A stretch of 64,000 bases of DNA from an uncultured Saprospiraceae bacterium. GTDB lineage: Bacteria > Bacteroidota > Bacteroidia > Chitinophagales > Saprospiraceae. This document shows positions 34,622-44,333 of this stretch, in pieces. The notes under the pieces were generated by a model, which was not told the origin of the DNA, ran no database searches, and worked only from the letters and a program-made list of their open reading frames with translations. Made by a program: the position numbers and the translations under genes. Where the stretch lies: positions 62,001 to 126,000 of the forward strand of contig CALFWO010000055.1 in NCBI GenBank assembly GCA_937928045.1, read 5' to 3'. Positions within the stretch are counted from its first letter, which is position 1. Each line of letters starts with the position of its first letter.

Positions 34622-34629
34622 TAATTTTG
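34622..34629 (+). promoter_or_regulatory. -7 element for the glycosylphosphotransferase gene
   Basis: TAATTTTG matches TAnnTTTG, 52 bases before ATG 34682. Confidence 0.4.
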
Positions 34630-34681
34630 GGAACCTTTTATAATCAAATTTTGATTTGAGGTAGACCTACGGGTACGGATT

Positions 34682-36103
34682 ATGAGCAACAATCGAAGAA
34701 GTAGAGACCTTTTACTCTACCGCATAGCCGATTTCTTCATGGCTATGTTGGCGTGGGCTTGCTTTTTTGTAAGTAGAAAGCAACTCGAAGGTGTTCCACT
34801 TAGCTCAGAACTTTTTCAAGATTTTAACTTTTGGCTAGGCATAATATTGATTCCAATTGGATGGATATTCTTCTATTCCATTTTTGATAAATATGATGAT
34901 ATATACCGGTTGTCCAGATTGGCTACGCTAACAAGAACATTCTTTCTTACCTTTTTGGGAGTTGTTTTTTTATTTTTTGCCCTGATTCTTGATGATATAG
35001 TGATGGACTATACCACCTATTATCAGAGTTTTATTAGCCTCTTTTTGTATCACTTCCTTTTCACTTCGTTGAGCAGAATGGTTCTATTGACTCGGGCCAG
35101 TCGTAGATTGAAGGCTGGAATAGTCACTTATAATACGCTGATCATCGGCGGAAACGCTAAAGCATTGGATTTATTTAATGAAATCAATAGCTTGAAAAAA
35201 GGGCTTGGACAGAAATTTATAGGCTTTGTTAATACCAATGGAAATTCCGATTTACCCCTGGCAGATCATCTTCCGAAACTTGGTCATTCAAAAAACCTAG
35301 ATCAGATAATTAAGGAAAACGAAATAGAAGAGGTCATCATTGCAATTGAGACATCAGAGCATGATAAGTTAAAGGATATTGTTAATGGACTTTTTGTTTT
35401 TGGAGAGGATCTGCTCATAAAAATTATTCCTGACATGTATGATATACTACTTGGGAATGTGAAAATGAACCATGTATTTGGAGCAGTGCTTATTGAGATT
35501 CAACAAGAGATGATGCCACGTTGGCAACGGTTGATAAAAAGAATGTTAGACATTTTAGCGAGTGTTATATTTTTAATTGTTTTTTCTCCTTTGTATTTAT
35601 TCTGTGCAATTCGCGTTAGAATGTCGTCAGAGGGTCCCATTTTCTTTTATCAAGAAAGAGTTGGTATAAATGGAAATCCATTTAACATTATAAAATTTCG
35701 TTCTATGTATACCAATGCTGAAGATGCCGGACCTCAACTTTCGAGCGACGAAGATCAGCGGGTAACCAGTTGGGGAAAGGTTATGAGAAAATGGCGATTA
35801 GATGAAATACCTCAATTCTGGAATGTTTTGATCGGGGAAATGAGTCTTGTTGGCCCAAGACCTGAGCGTCAATTTTTTATCGACCAAATATTAAAAGAAG
35901 CACCGCACTACAGACACTTGTTGAAAGTTCGACCTGGAATTACTTCGTGGGGGCAAGTGAAGTATGGATATGCCTCTAACGTTTCTGAAATGATTCAGCG
36001 ATTGAGATTTGATATCCTTTACATTGAAAATAGATCCCTTGCCTTGGATTTTAAAATTCTTTTTTACACGATTCTGGTGTTGTTTCAAGGCAAAGGAAAA
36101 TAG
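34682..36103 (+). CDS. Polyprenyl-phosphate sugar-1-phosphate transferase (WcaJ/PssA type)
   Basis: Starts assembly of an exopolysaccharide or surface glycan by moving a sugar-phosphate to undecaprenyl phosphate. The 473-residue membrane protein has four N-terminal helices (about 15-135), a nucleotide-like CoA-binding-type domain (ITYNTLIIGGNAKALDLFNEI, about 150-260), one more helix, and the conserved catalytic core: KRMLDILASVIFLIVFSPLYL, FFYQERVGINGNPFNIIKFRSMY, RVTSWGKVMRKWRLDEIPQFWNVLIGEMSLVGPRPER and RPGITSWGQVKYGYASN. No further glycan genes are adjacent here. Confidence 0.92.
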   Translation: MSNNRRSRDLLLYRIADFFMAMLAWACFFVSRKQLEGVPLSSELFQDFNFWLGIILIPIGWIFFYSIFDKYDDIYRLSRLATLTRTFFLTFLGVVFLFFALILDDIVMDYTTYYQSFISLFLYHFLFTSLSRMVLLTRASRRLKAGIVTYNTLIIGGNAKALDLFNEINSLKKGLGQKFIGFVNTNGNSDLPLADHLPKLGHSKNLDQIIKENEIEEVIIAIETSEHDKLKDIVNGLFVFGEDLLIKIIPDMYDILLGNVKMNHVFGAVLIEIQQEMMPRWQRLIKRMLDILASVIFLIVFSPLYLFCAIRVRMSSEGPIFFYQERVGINGNPFNIIKFRSMYTNAEDAGPQLSSDEDQRVTSWGKVMRKWRLDEIPQFWNVLIGEMSLVGPRPERQFFIDQILKEAPHYRHLLKVRPGITSWGQVKYGYASNVSEMIQRLRFDILYIENRSLALDFKILFYTILVLFQGKGK

Positions 36104-36178
36104 CCCAACCGATTTTGCTTCAGAGTCCTACCATTTATTGGAAAATTACCTTATTTTAAGACCGTAAAATAAGTTGTT

Positions 36179-36601
36179 ATGTTCGGGGACTTAAATAATG
36201 ATATAGAAAAGAATAGATCAATCCTGGCGCTCATGTTCGAAATGGCTCGAGCGGATAGCAATTATTCACCAGTTGAAGATCAATACATTGCTTTCATTGG
36301 AGAGCAGCTGGGAGTAAGTAAAGAAGAATATGAGTTGATAAAAAATAAGCCGGAACAATTTCCATTTATTATTCCCGAAACGGAACAAGAAAGAATGACC
36401 ATTCTTTACTATGTCCTTTTTGCAATGAGATCGGATGGAGAAATTAAACCTACTGAAGAAAGCATTTGTCATAAGGTTGGATTAAAATTAGGCTTCAACC
36501 CTTCACTTACTCAAGATTTAATTAGAGTTATGAAAACATATGCGAAAAAAGAAATTCCACCAGAGGCCATGGTAGATCAGATTAAAAAATATTTGAATTA
36601 A
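36179..36601 (+). CDS. TerB-like helical protein
   Basis: The 140-residue all-helical cytoplasmic protein has LALMFEMARADSNYSPVEDQYIAFIGEQLGVSKEEYELI followed by YYVLFAMRSDGEIKPTEESICHKVGLKLGF, the two acidic metal-binding-like helix pairs of the TerB/DjlA-N fold. TerB proteins are linked to stress at the envelope, but the role here is not known. It is closed by a strong terminator. Confidence 0.7.
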   Translation: MFGDLNNDIEKNRSILALMFEMARADSNYSPVEDQYIAFIGEQLGVSKEEYELIKNKPEQFPFIIPETEQERMTILYYVLFAMRSDGEIKPTEESICHKVGLKLGFNPSLTQDLIRVMKTYAKKEIPPEAMVDQIKKYLN

Positions 36602-36610
36602 TCAATATAA

Positions 36611-36647
36611 AAAAAGCGCCATCGGAATTCATCCAATGGCGCTTTTT
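36611..36647 (+). terminator. Bidirectional intrinsic terminator
   Basis: Stem AAAAAGCGCCAT / ATGGCGCTTTTT between the TerB-like gene and the convergent thiolase gene. Confidence 0.85.
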
Positions 36648-36663
36648 AATTTTAATCAAGGGA

Positions 36664-37842
36664 TTACACTTTTTCGATAATCATAGCTGAAGCACCACCG
36701 CCACCATTACATATAGCAGCTAAACCTTTCTGACCATTTTCTCCGTGTAAAACATTGTTCAATGTGGTCAGGATTCTTGCACCACTTGCACCAAGTGGGT
36801 GACCTAGTGATACTGCACCTCCGTAGACATTTACTTTATCTTCACTTAATTTCATATCTTGATTGAAGGCCATCGTAACCACAGAAAAAGCTTCGTTAAC
36901 TTCGAAATGATCAATATCGTCTATTGAAAGACCAGCTCTTTCTAATGCTTTATTCGCTGCTATTGGCGGGGTAGTGGTGAACCATGCAGGCGCTTGCGCC
37001 GCATCTGCAAAGGATAAAATCTTTGCTTGTGGTTTCAGTCCTAGCTCTTCTGCTTTTTCTTTCGAAATCAAAACGACGCAAGCAGCACCATCATTGATAG
37101 TTGAAGCATTCGCTGCGGTCACAGTTCCTTCTTTAGTAAATGCGGCTCTTAACTGAGGAATCTTTTCGAAACGAACTTTCTTGAATTCTTCATCTTCCGA
37201 CATCATAATCGGATCTGACTTGCGTTGAGGTATGGCAATTGGAATAATTTCTTGAGTCAATTTTCCAGCCTCAGTAGCGGCGGCAGAACGCTTGTAAGAT
37301 TGAATGGCAAAGGCATCTTGCTGTTCTCTTGTAATATTGTATTTCTCTGCAGTAGCATCGGCACAAATTCCCATCGCTTTATGATCATATGCATCCGTCA
37401 GACCATCCTTCGACAAACCATCAATCATGGTAGTGTCTCCAAACTTACTTCCCCAACGAGCTTTAGGCACGTAATATGGAATATTTGACATAGACTCCAT
37501 TCCTCCACAAACTACAATATCATTCAAGCCAAGCATAATGGTTTGAGCTCCCAACATAACAGATTTCAATCCAGATGCACAGACTTTATTGACTGTGGTG
37601 CAAGGAACATTTTCTGAAATTCCTGCACCCAAAGCAGCTTGTCTTGCTGGAGCTTGTCCCAAATTTGCTGAGCATACATTGCCGAAAAATACCTCGTCCA
37701 CTTGATCTGGACTGACACCAGCTCTATTTAAAGCTCCTTCTATGGCCATTGTTCCCAATTGAACAGCTGTAAATCCAGCCAATGCACCACCAAAACTTCC
37801 CATTGGTGTTCTTGCTGCTATTAAAATATAAGCATCTTTCAT
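36664..37842 (-). CDS. Acetyl-CoA C-acetyltransferase (thiolase)
   Basis: Joins or cleaves acyl-CoA chains; the biosynthetic acetoacetyl-CoA thiolase type is the best match. The 392-residue protein has nucleophilic Cys88 in NKVCASGLKSV, FEVNEAFSVV, the His motif GGAVSLGHPLGASGARI and the second catalytic Cys in AICNGGGGASAMIIE. At 392 residues it is of the usual size. A -7 element lies 27 bases upstream, and the gene appears monocistronic. Confidence 0.94.
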   Translation of the reverse strand: MKDAYILIAARTPMGSFGGALAGFTAVQLGTMAIEGALNRAGVSPDQVDEVFFGNVCSANLGQAPARQAALGAGISENVPCTTVNKVCASGLKSVMLGAQTIMLGLNDIVVCGGMESMSNIPYYVPKARWGSKFGDTTMIDGLSKDGLTDAYDHKAMGICADATAEKYNITREQQDAFAIQSYKRSAAATEAGKLTQEIIPIAIPQRKSDPIMMSEDEEFKKVRFEKIPQLRAAFTKEGTVTAANASTINDGAACVVLISKEKAEELGLKPQAKILSFADAAQAPAWFTTTPPIAANKALERAGLSIDDIDHFEVNEAFSVVTMAFNQDMKLSEDKVNVYGGAVSLGHPLGASGARILTTLNNVLHGENGQKGLAAICNGGGGASAMIIEKV

Positions 37843-37868
37843 CTACTTCATTTATTTGGTTAAGGCCA

Positions 37869-37876
37869 CAAAATTA
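37869..37876 (-). promoter_or_regulatory. -7 element for the thiolase gene
   Basis: Minus-strand TAATTTTG matches TAnnTTTG, 27 bases before the ATG at 37842. Confidence 0.4.
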
Positions 37877-38056
37877 CGGAATTATAAAGCGCCAAGTCCA
37901 AGTATTTCATCTTTTTGTAGCCTTGAATCCGATTCTAAGGTCGATTTCAATGAGAACTACTTTGGTAAGTCCACATTGCATGGATTTATTCACAATTTTA
38001 TTATGATGATATTTGAAAAAATAGGCCAGATCATTTTCATTTATTTTTAGCATTCA

Positions 38057-38087
38057 TTTGTATTATTTAAAAATCAGCATATATTTG
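38057..38087 (+). promoter_or_regulatory. Promoter of the initiator tRNA gene
   Basis: A -33 TTTG (38057-38060) and a -7 TATATTTG (38080-38087) are spaced by 19 bases, a full match to the Bacteroidota consensus. The tRNA starts 50 bases downstream. Confidence 0.65.
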
Positions 38088-38137
38088 CACTCCCGTTGGA
38101 AAAGAGGTCGTTGCTATTTCAATTCTAACGTTTATAT

Positions 38138-38210
<73 letters not shown>

Positions 38211-38218
38211 CTAAAAAA

Positions 38219-38250
38219 AAGGTCAATTGAATTTTCAATTGGCCTTTTTT
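38219..38250 (+). terminator. Intrinsic terminator of the tRNA
   Basis: Stem GGTCAATTGA / TCAATTGGCC (38221-38244) with loop ATTT, then six T. Confidence 0.8.
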
Positions 38251-38342
38251 ATTTTCAGAAATAGTCTCCTTTACCTAAGCAATTTATCTGTCAATATTTT
38301 TTCCATTATTTTTGACTCCAAATTCAGTCAACATTCTGCTCA

Positions 38343-38870
38343 ATGAAAATTATAGTCGCATCTAAAAACCCAGTTAAAATTCAAGCTGCAAAATTGGGTT
38401 TCGAAAGTCTTTTTCCAAAGGAACAATTTAATGTCGAAGGTGTCTCAGTTCCTTCAGGAGTTAGAGATCAACCTATGGACGACAACGAAACAAAGTTAGG
38501 CGCTTTGAATAGAGTAGAGCGAGCAAAAGAAAAGTTTACGGATGCAGATTACTGGGTTGGGATTGAAGGAGGAATAGAAAACACAGAAAATGGAATGTCT
38601 GTTTTTGCTTGGATTGTGATTAAAGGCAAAAGTCAAATTGGCTTGGCCAAAACGGCGAGCTTTTTTCTTCCACCTAAAGTTCAAAAATTGGTCAATGAAG
38701 GAATGGAGCTAGGACATGCAGATGATGTTGTTTTTGGAGTTTCCAATTCCAAGCAAAATTCTGGAGCCTTAGGATTATTAACTGATGATGTTTTGAACAG
38801 AACGGATTTGTATCAACCAGCAGTAATTATGGCATTGATACCTTTTAAAAAGCCAATGTATTATTCTTAA
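38343..38870 (+). CDS. yjjX: Inosine/xanthosine triphosphatase (YjjX family)
   Basis: Removes non-canonical purine nucleotides such as XTP and ITP. The 175-residue protein has IVASKNPVKIQAAKLGFESLF at the N-terminus, VSVPSGVRDQPMDDNETKLGALNRV, WVGIEGGIE and NSGALGLLTDDVLNRTDLY, the ordered blocks of the YjjX/NTPase fold. It lies between a tRNA terminator and a convergent gene and probably stands alone. Confidence 0.92.
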   Translation: MKIIVASKNPVKIQAAKLGFESLFPKEQFNVEGVSVPSGVRDQPMDDNETKLGALNRVERAKEKFTDADYWVGIEGGIENTENGMSVFAWIVIKGKSQIGLAKTASFFLPPKVQKLVNEGMELGHADDVVFGVSNSKQNSGALGLLTDDVLNRTDLYQPAVIMALIPFKKPMYYS

Positions 38871-38908
38871 CCACGACGAAATACTTCGCCGTGATTAAAA
38901 AATAATGT

Positions 38909-41900
38909 TTAGTTAACTATAAGTCTACCGGCATACATTTTCTTTTCAGAAATTACGCGCCAAGTGTAATGACCGCCGGGTAAATAATCTAAATTTAATT
39001 TTGCTGGACCTTCAACTTCAGTAGTCTTTATCCGTTGACCTTGTAACGTCCATATTTCAAATCGGTATATTCCACGATGCAATGTTTGAATATTAATAAT
39101 TCTATCATTGCTGTTAATCGGATTGGGATAGACTTCAAATGACTTTCTAGCTTTATCCAATTCGATTGTTTTAATTTCACTGTAGTGGTAAGTACCATCT
39201 AAGTTGATCACCTTAATTCGATAATAATTTTTGCCAGGAAAAGGATAATCATCTATTGTTGTATATGAATTTAAGTTCTCGTTTCCTTTTGGAAATATTT
39301 CTTTTATTTTCGTAAATGTTCGACCATCGGAAGATCTTTCGATTTCTTGAATATAAACAGCATCTTCATTTTCTGTCCACCAATCTATTTTTACTTTATG
39401 ATTGCTTTGAGCACTCAAATGAATACCAATAAAATCTAATGGTAGAATGGCAGACTGAGCAATTCCAAATTGAGAAAAACTAGTTAAATTAATAGCAGCT
39501 CCGAATCTTATTGAACTTGATGTTCCTACATCAGCTATTCCAAGTGCATTACCCCAAGTATCCTCAATGGAATTTGAACTGCGTTTGAAAACTTCATATT
39601 CATTAATTTGAGGCACATTTATTCCGGTCATTCCAGAAAATTCAATGGAGTCTAAAGCGGTAAATGTCTGATTACTTCCATAGTTGTTAAAAATCCAATA
39701 ACTTCCTTCATGCGCGATGGCAGAGTGGGGTAAGACATCGGGATTTGTATTTAGCTTAAATACATAAATGTCTCCATCTGGATAAATTCCAGTCGATGGA
39801 AAAATCATTTTTACATTCGTCGATGAAAAATCTTTTACTCCACCATCTATTACATTTATCTTTTCATAGGTTCCAGCTCCTATTGGAATTGGGGAAATTC
39901 CTCTGTTTGAAGATCCCACTAATGTTCCGTGATTGAAGCCTGCCTTGTCTAAAACGAAACCATTCGGTTCATTAAATTGATAATATGCTTTTAGATTGGT
40001 ATCAACTGCAGGGTTACAAACCAAGTGTCGCATGGCCCTAATCTCATCTTGTGATAAAGCTCTATCAAAAATGGCGACTTCATCAATTTCTCCAGCAAAA
40101 CAGCGATCTGAAAATCCTGGATCTCTTCCAACATTCATTTCTGTTTCAAAATTAACGATGTTATATACAGACGATCGACTGACTCCTATGCCATTTAAAT
40201 ACAAAATGGCCTCGGTTGAATTGATTACCAGCGCTACATGCGACCATTCATCAGCTGTGGCAATTTGGCCACTGCTCCAGCCAAAATGACCACCATCCCA
40301 GGCAAATCTAATTTCTCTACTATCCGTTATGAATAGACCTGAAGGTTGTCCTCCAGGTCTAGAAAAAACCAAACCTGCATCCGCTTGTTGTGTACTTTCT
40401 GGTTTTATCCAAGTACTGATTGTAAAATTATTTACACTAATATTTGGAGTACCAATATTCATGTAGCCATCATTTGCTCCAGTTAGAATCATGGCTGAGC
40501 CAGGGATAGTATCTACATCGCAAATGGAAACTATTTTTATCATATCTGATTGTGTCCTAGTCGAACTATTTCCATTGCCATCCGAAACAGTTAAAGTGAC
40601 ATCGTAGTTTCCTGAATTACCAAAGACTACTTTAGGATTTCTAGCATTAATATCACTGATAAAAATTGGTGACGGAGAAAATGACCATTGCCAAGAACTT
40701 CCCGAATGATCCAGAATTGAATGACAGTCAAAATTAACGGTATCCCTTTCGCAGAAAAGACTATCAGTCATTGTCATAGGCTGGGCTATTGGTAAGGAAG
40801 GGACATCGAAATCAACGCTCCAAATTCCTCTCCCAGAAGTTGCCAAACGCAAAGCGTTTTCTTTGTAAAAAGGTTTAAATTTAAATGGCAAGGGATATAA
40901 GGGAAGACTATTACTAAAGTTTAACCATTCACTTGTGGAATGGTCCCAGGCTTGAACGCCGGTTTCGCAAGCAACATATACTTTGGCGTTTGTGCCACCT
41001 TGGAATAAAATATCATATATTTTTTCATTATCTAAACTTCCTGTAGTCCTATTTGTCCAAGAAATTCCACCATCGGTACTCTGATAAACCTTTTCATTAT
41101 TATCTCCGAGGTGACTACTTATCCAAATCTCGTTTGCGTTACTTGGATTAAGTGTAAAAGAAATTCCTTTTAAATCTGTTGCTGGATCTGCTAGACTAGT
41201 CCAAGTTGATCCGCCATTGGTAGTTTTATATAAATGTATATCGTCAAATTGAGTTGATCCCGATCTTACTGCGCAGTAAATATAATTTGAATTGTGACGA
41301 CTGACTTTAATCGAAAGTACTTTATGTCCTACATTAAAACTAGTTAGTAAATCAAAATCGTTTCCTCCATTTCTTGAAAACCAAATGTCATTGTCTTTTC
41401 CAAGATACATATGGTTTGCGTACCTTGGATCAAATTCAATTTCGCTGGAAGAGAATAATTCCAGAGATTCATTCGGTCTATGTTCAATGCTACCCAAATG
41501 AATAGAACTTTCTCCAATTGCTGAGGGAAGACTTTGCATAAGCGTATTGGCCTCTTCTCCCAAGTATAATTCATTACTTAATGGATTTATGTATCCAGTT
41601 GCTTCTTCTATTCCACCTATGTGGATAAATTCTCCAATGGCAATCCCGTCTTTGAAAACTGAATTCCCATTATGCATTTTACCACCGACAAGAATATCTT
41701 CATTCCAGCCAGAATCAAAGCCAATCATTTCGGCAGCTGAAATTCCACGTTTAGTAGAAACTTGAAATCCGAGTTCATTAAATGAATAATTTATTCCCCC
41801 ATCGGAAGCAACCCAGATATCGGTGCCATTAACTTCCAAATCATGAATATTCCGATGCATATGATTTAGTCTAGTTGAATTTTCTCCGCCAATAGAAACA

Positions 41901-43207
41901 AAGCTTGCCCCGCCGTCAGAGGATTCACTGAGCCGTACTGTTCCTACCCAGATTTTATTGGAATCAACATCTGAAACTTCAAGATCAAATGAATGGAATC
42001 CTTCATATACAGAATTAGAATCAGAGGCTATAGCCCAGGGCATAGTATTGGCAGCAGAATATGGCCCTCCAATTTGTCCTGCCGGTAAAGTCCAATTGTC
42101 TCCGCCATCGTCAGAACGATAAACACCAATCCACCCAAAATCATCTACTTTTGAATTCCCTACAAGTCCAGCATAAATCTTATTTGGAGCAGCAGGACTT
42201 ATGGCAATTTTTCCTCCTGCTAAAGTTGCGCTGTTAATATCTTCGGGAACATACCAGCCGGAAGTTTGAATTAACCAATTCGCACCACCATCGATAGATC
42301 TAAATAATTCTGGAGTAAGCGTAGTGGCATTCCCTCTTAAAGTAAATATTGAGTCAGAGTTATTGGGTTGAAAATCTATATCATAGGTCGCATCAGTCCA
42401 GATGGTATTCCAGCTTGTCCCACCATCTGAAGATCTATAAAATCCTGAAGTGCAACTAACATATATTTCATCTGGATTATCGGGATTGAATTTAATCTCA
42501 TTGGGTATGCCGCTCGTAAAAAGAATTTCGGTCCAATTATTACCTCCATTAATTGTAGAATAAATTCTTTGATTCGCGGCGATCAAAACTGTACTTTGAT
42601 TAGTAGGATGAATTTGAACCGCTGATATGCCTTTTACAAATTCATCTTGATTAGAAACCAGAATCCAACTTGCTCCTTTGTTAAATGACTTAAATACACC
42701 TCCAGATTCTGTTCCAGCATATAAAATTGAACTGTTGGATTTTGATTGATCCAAAGAATAGATACTGGCTTGATAAGAGTAAGTATCTGATGTTCCGCCT
42801 CGGTAGGTTTCAATTGGTCCAATACATTCCCAGTTTATTCCTGATCTAGATTGGACGGCATTATTTCTTTTTTGTTTATCTCTTTGAATTTTCTGACTTT
42901 CGGCTTGCACACTTAATTGACGTATTAGTCCATTCTTATTTAAATAAGGAGTTATTACTTTTCGCCAATGATGGTAATTGTTAACATGAACAGCTGATAG
43001 TTCTCTCTCCTGTAAAGAAAGGTTGTTAAAAACTTGATCAACTTCAAGAACATTTGGATCATCACTGTACATTTTCTGAACCCAAATTGGATATTCCTTA
43101 TCCACTTGAAAATAGATAGGGAAGTAATCTGATTTGTTTTGGGCTTGGATAAAGGGCGTGAGAATACAATTAAGGAGAAGCAATAAGCTCCACGCTGTTT
43201 TTCTCAT
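38909..43207 (-). CDS. Large secreted BNR/Asp-box repeat protein with PKD, LamG-like and T9SS type A domains
   Basis: The 1432-residue protein has a signal peptide (residues 1-22, FIQAQ). About residues 155-825 hold many Asp-box units of the SxDGGxSWT type (for example SSDGGTSWNTIW, RSDDGGDNWT, STDGGISWTNR), forming sortilin/VPS10-like beta-propellers. A PKD-like domain follows (SWQWSFSPSP..., VVFGNSGNYDVTLTV), then a LamG-type jelly roll (FTISTWIKPES, WSHVALVINSTEAILYLNG, GEIDEVAIFDRALS) and a T9SS type A domain (FEVYPNPINSND near residue 1352, ending AGRLIVN). It is probably a surface adhesin or glycan-binding protein; no catalytic motif is visible. Neighbours give no pathway. Confidence 0.88.
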   Translation of the reverse strand: MRKTAWSLLLLLNCILTPFIQAQNKSDYFPIYFQVDKEYPIWVQKMYSDDPNVLEVDQVFNNLSLQERELSAVHVNNYHHWRKVITPYLNKNGLIRQLSVQAESQKIQRDKQKRNNAVQSRSGINWECIGPIETYRGGTSDTYSYQASIYSLDQSKSNSSILYAGTESGGVFKSFNKGASWILVSNQDEFVKGISAVQIHPTNQSTVLIAANQRIYSTINGGNNWTEILFTSGIPNEIKFNPDNPDEIYVSCTSGFYRSSDGGTSWNTIWTDATYDIDFQPNNSDSIFTLRGNATTLTPELFRSIDGGANWLIQTSGWYVPEDINSATLAGGKIAISPAAPNKIYAGLVGNSKVDDFGWIGVYRSDDGGDNWTLPAGQIGGPYSAANTMPWAIASDSNSVYEGFHSFDLEVSDVDSNKIWVGTVRLSESSDGGASFVSIGGENSTRLNHMHRNIHDLEVNGTDIWVASDGGINYSFNELGFQVSTKRGISAAEMIGFDSGWNEDILVGGKMHNGNSVFKDGIAIGEFIHIGGIEEATGYINPLSNELYLGEEANTLMQSLPSAIGESSIHLGSIEHRPNESLELFSSSEIEFDPRYANHMYLGKDNDIWFSRNGGNDFDLLTSFNVGHKVLSIKVSRHNSNYIYCAVRSGSTQFDDIHLYKTTNGGSTWTSLADPATDLKGISFTLNPSNANEIWISSHLGDNNEKVYQSTDGGISWTNRTTGSLDNEKIYDILFQGGTNAKVYVACETGVQAWDHSTSEWLNFSNSLPLYPLPFKFKPFYKENALRLATSGRGIWSVDFDVPSLPIAQPMTMTDSLFCERDTVNFDCHSILDHSGSSWQWSFSPSPIFISDINARNPKVVFGNSGNYDVTLTVSDGNGNSSTRTQSDMIKIVSICDVDTIPGSAMILTGANDGYMNIGTPNISVNNFTISTWIKPESTQQADAGLVFSRPGGQPSGLFITDSREIRFAWDGGHFGWSSGQIATADEWSHVALVINSTEAILYLNGIGVSRSSVYNIVNFETEMNVGRDPGFSDRCFAGEIDEVAIFDRALSQDEIRAMRHLVCNPAVDTNLKAYYQFNEPNGFVLDKAGFNHGTLVGSSNRGISPIPIGAGTYEKINVIDGGVKDFSSTNVKMIFPSTGIYPDGDIYVFKLNTNPDVLPHSAIAHEGSYWIFNNYGSNQTFTALDSIEFSGMTGINVPQINEYEVFKRSSNSIEDTWGNALGIADVGTSSSIRFGAAINLTSFSQFGIAQSAILPLDFIGIHLSAQSNHKVKIDWWTENEDAVYIQEIERSSDGRTFTKIKEIFPKGNENLNSYTTIDDYPFPGKNYYRIKVINLDGTYHYSEIKTIELDKARKSFEVYPNPINSNDRIINIQTLHRGIYRFEIWTLQGQRIKTTEVEGPAKLNLDYLPGGHYTWRVISEKKMYAGRLIVN

Positions 43208-43430
43208 TTTAGTTTTTTTTGGCTTTTTTAATCCTCTGGGTAAACAATAATATCCAAAAACTAAACCAAGCGATTTTAAATTGGAAGTCTAGAAAAGATC
43301 GAATTACAAAAGAAATTAATATGATGCTTAATTTGAGGAAAATATAACTGATTTAAGCAATAATTGGTCGGAAATGAATTGAATTACAATGTCACAGAAA
43401 ATCGTAAAAATTTATTGAGAACTTTAGCGT

Positions 43431-44303
43431 TTATCTTTTAAGTCGGTAGTATGGACTTTTAACTGCACCAAATTGTTCTGCGAATTGATTAAACTCATAC
43501 AAATTGAAATCTAAAATCATTGGCTTTTCTGCCTGAATTCTAATGCTCATGTCAAAAAGAAATTCCAATGCACCACTTTGTTTTCCATTTGGACTTACTA
43601 CAGGCAATAGACTCATAAATCTTTGATTACTTATAGTGAAAAAATTGGCTGCCAATAATTCTCCTTGAGGGTTTTTTACTCCACTTAGAAACCCCCAACC
43701 TCTATGCAGGGCATTGTACATGACACGTAAATAAGCATGAAAATGGGCCTCATTAAAATTTGAATTGTGGATTTTATAGAAGTCTACTAGTGCTTCTGGT
43801 TTTAAATTGTTTACCGTATATAGTTGAGCAATATTTGCTCTCTCTAATTTTTGACAAAGCGCTGGAGTATAGTTAGAGGCAATTTGATCGTAACTTTCTT
43901 TTAATAATATTAGCGCATTTGAGAAAGTTTGATTGGACTTCCAAGGACATTGTTGCGGGATCTTAATTCCCTCATTAAGATCAAATTCTCCACGTTGAAA
44001 TTTTTTAGGAATGGCTTCAAAAAATGAATTTATCCTTTTTTCGGAAAGGACATGGACAGAATACAATCCTGTACTTCTTAGTAAATGATGCGTATATAAT
44101 TTCGATCGTTTAAAAAATGATCCTTCAGTTCGAATCAACGGCAAAACAGATTCGTAATCTCCTTCCACTAATGCATCCCATTCTTTTATGACATTTGTTA
44201 AGTACCAATGGTATCCAAAGATATTGCCATTGCCAGCATAGTAAATACAACTATTCCACTTGTTTTTATCAATATCTTCTTGGCTTACAAATCTTATATT
44301 CAT
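43431..44303 (-). CDS. FemAB/GNAT-like protein of unknown function
   Basis: The 290-residue protein has no signal or membrane segment. It has two acyltransferase-like halves: IFGYHWYLTNVIKEWDALVEGDYESVLPLI near the N-terminus, and later GFLSGVKNPQGELLAANFFTISNQRFMSLLP, then a GALEFLFDMSIRIQAEKPMILDFN helix block and QFAEQFGAVKSPYYRLKR at the end. This order is seen in FemAB-like or acetyltransferase-domain proteins of Bacteroidota. Activity is unproven. It starts 30 bases after glyA and probably shares its transcript. Confidence 0.6.
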   Translation of the reverse strand: MNIRFVSQEDIDKNKWNSCIYYAGNGNIFGYHWYLTNVIKEWDALVEGDYESVLPLIRTEGSFFKRSKLYTHHLLRSTGLYSVHVLSEKRINSFFEAIPKKFQRGEFDLNEGIKIPQQCPWKSNQTFSNALILLKESYDQIASNYTPALCQKLERANIAQLYTVNNLKPEALVDFYKIHNSNFNEAHFHAYLRVMYNALHRGWGFLSGVKNPQGELLAANFFTISNQRFMSLLPVVSPNGKQSGALEFLFDMSIRIQAEKPMILDFNLYEFNQFAEQFGAVKSPYYRLKR

Positions 44304-44333
44304 TTACTTACAACCTACGGAAAGGTGAAATGT

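Noticed and set aside
37782-38050. Two overlapping short plus-strand frames upstream of the tRNA
   Set aside because: They overlap the thiolase start and its promoter, and their composition is not protein-like.
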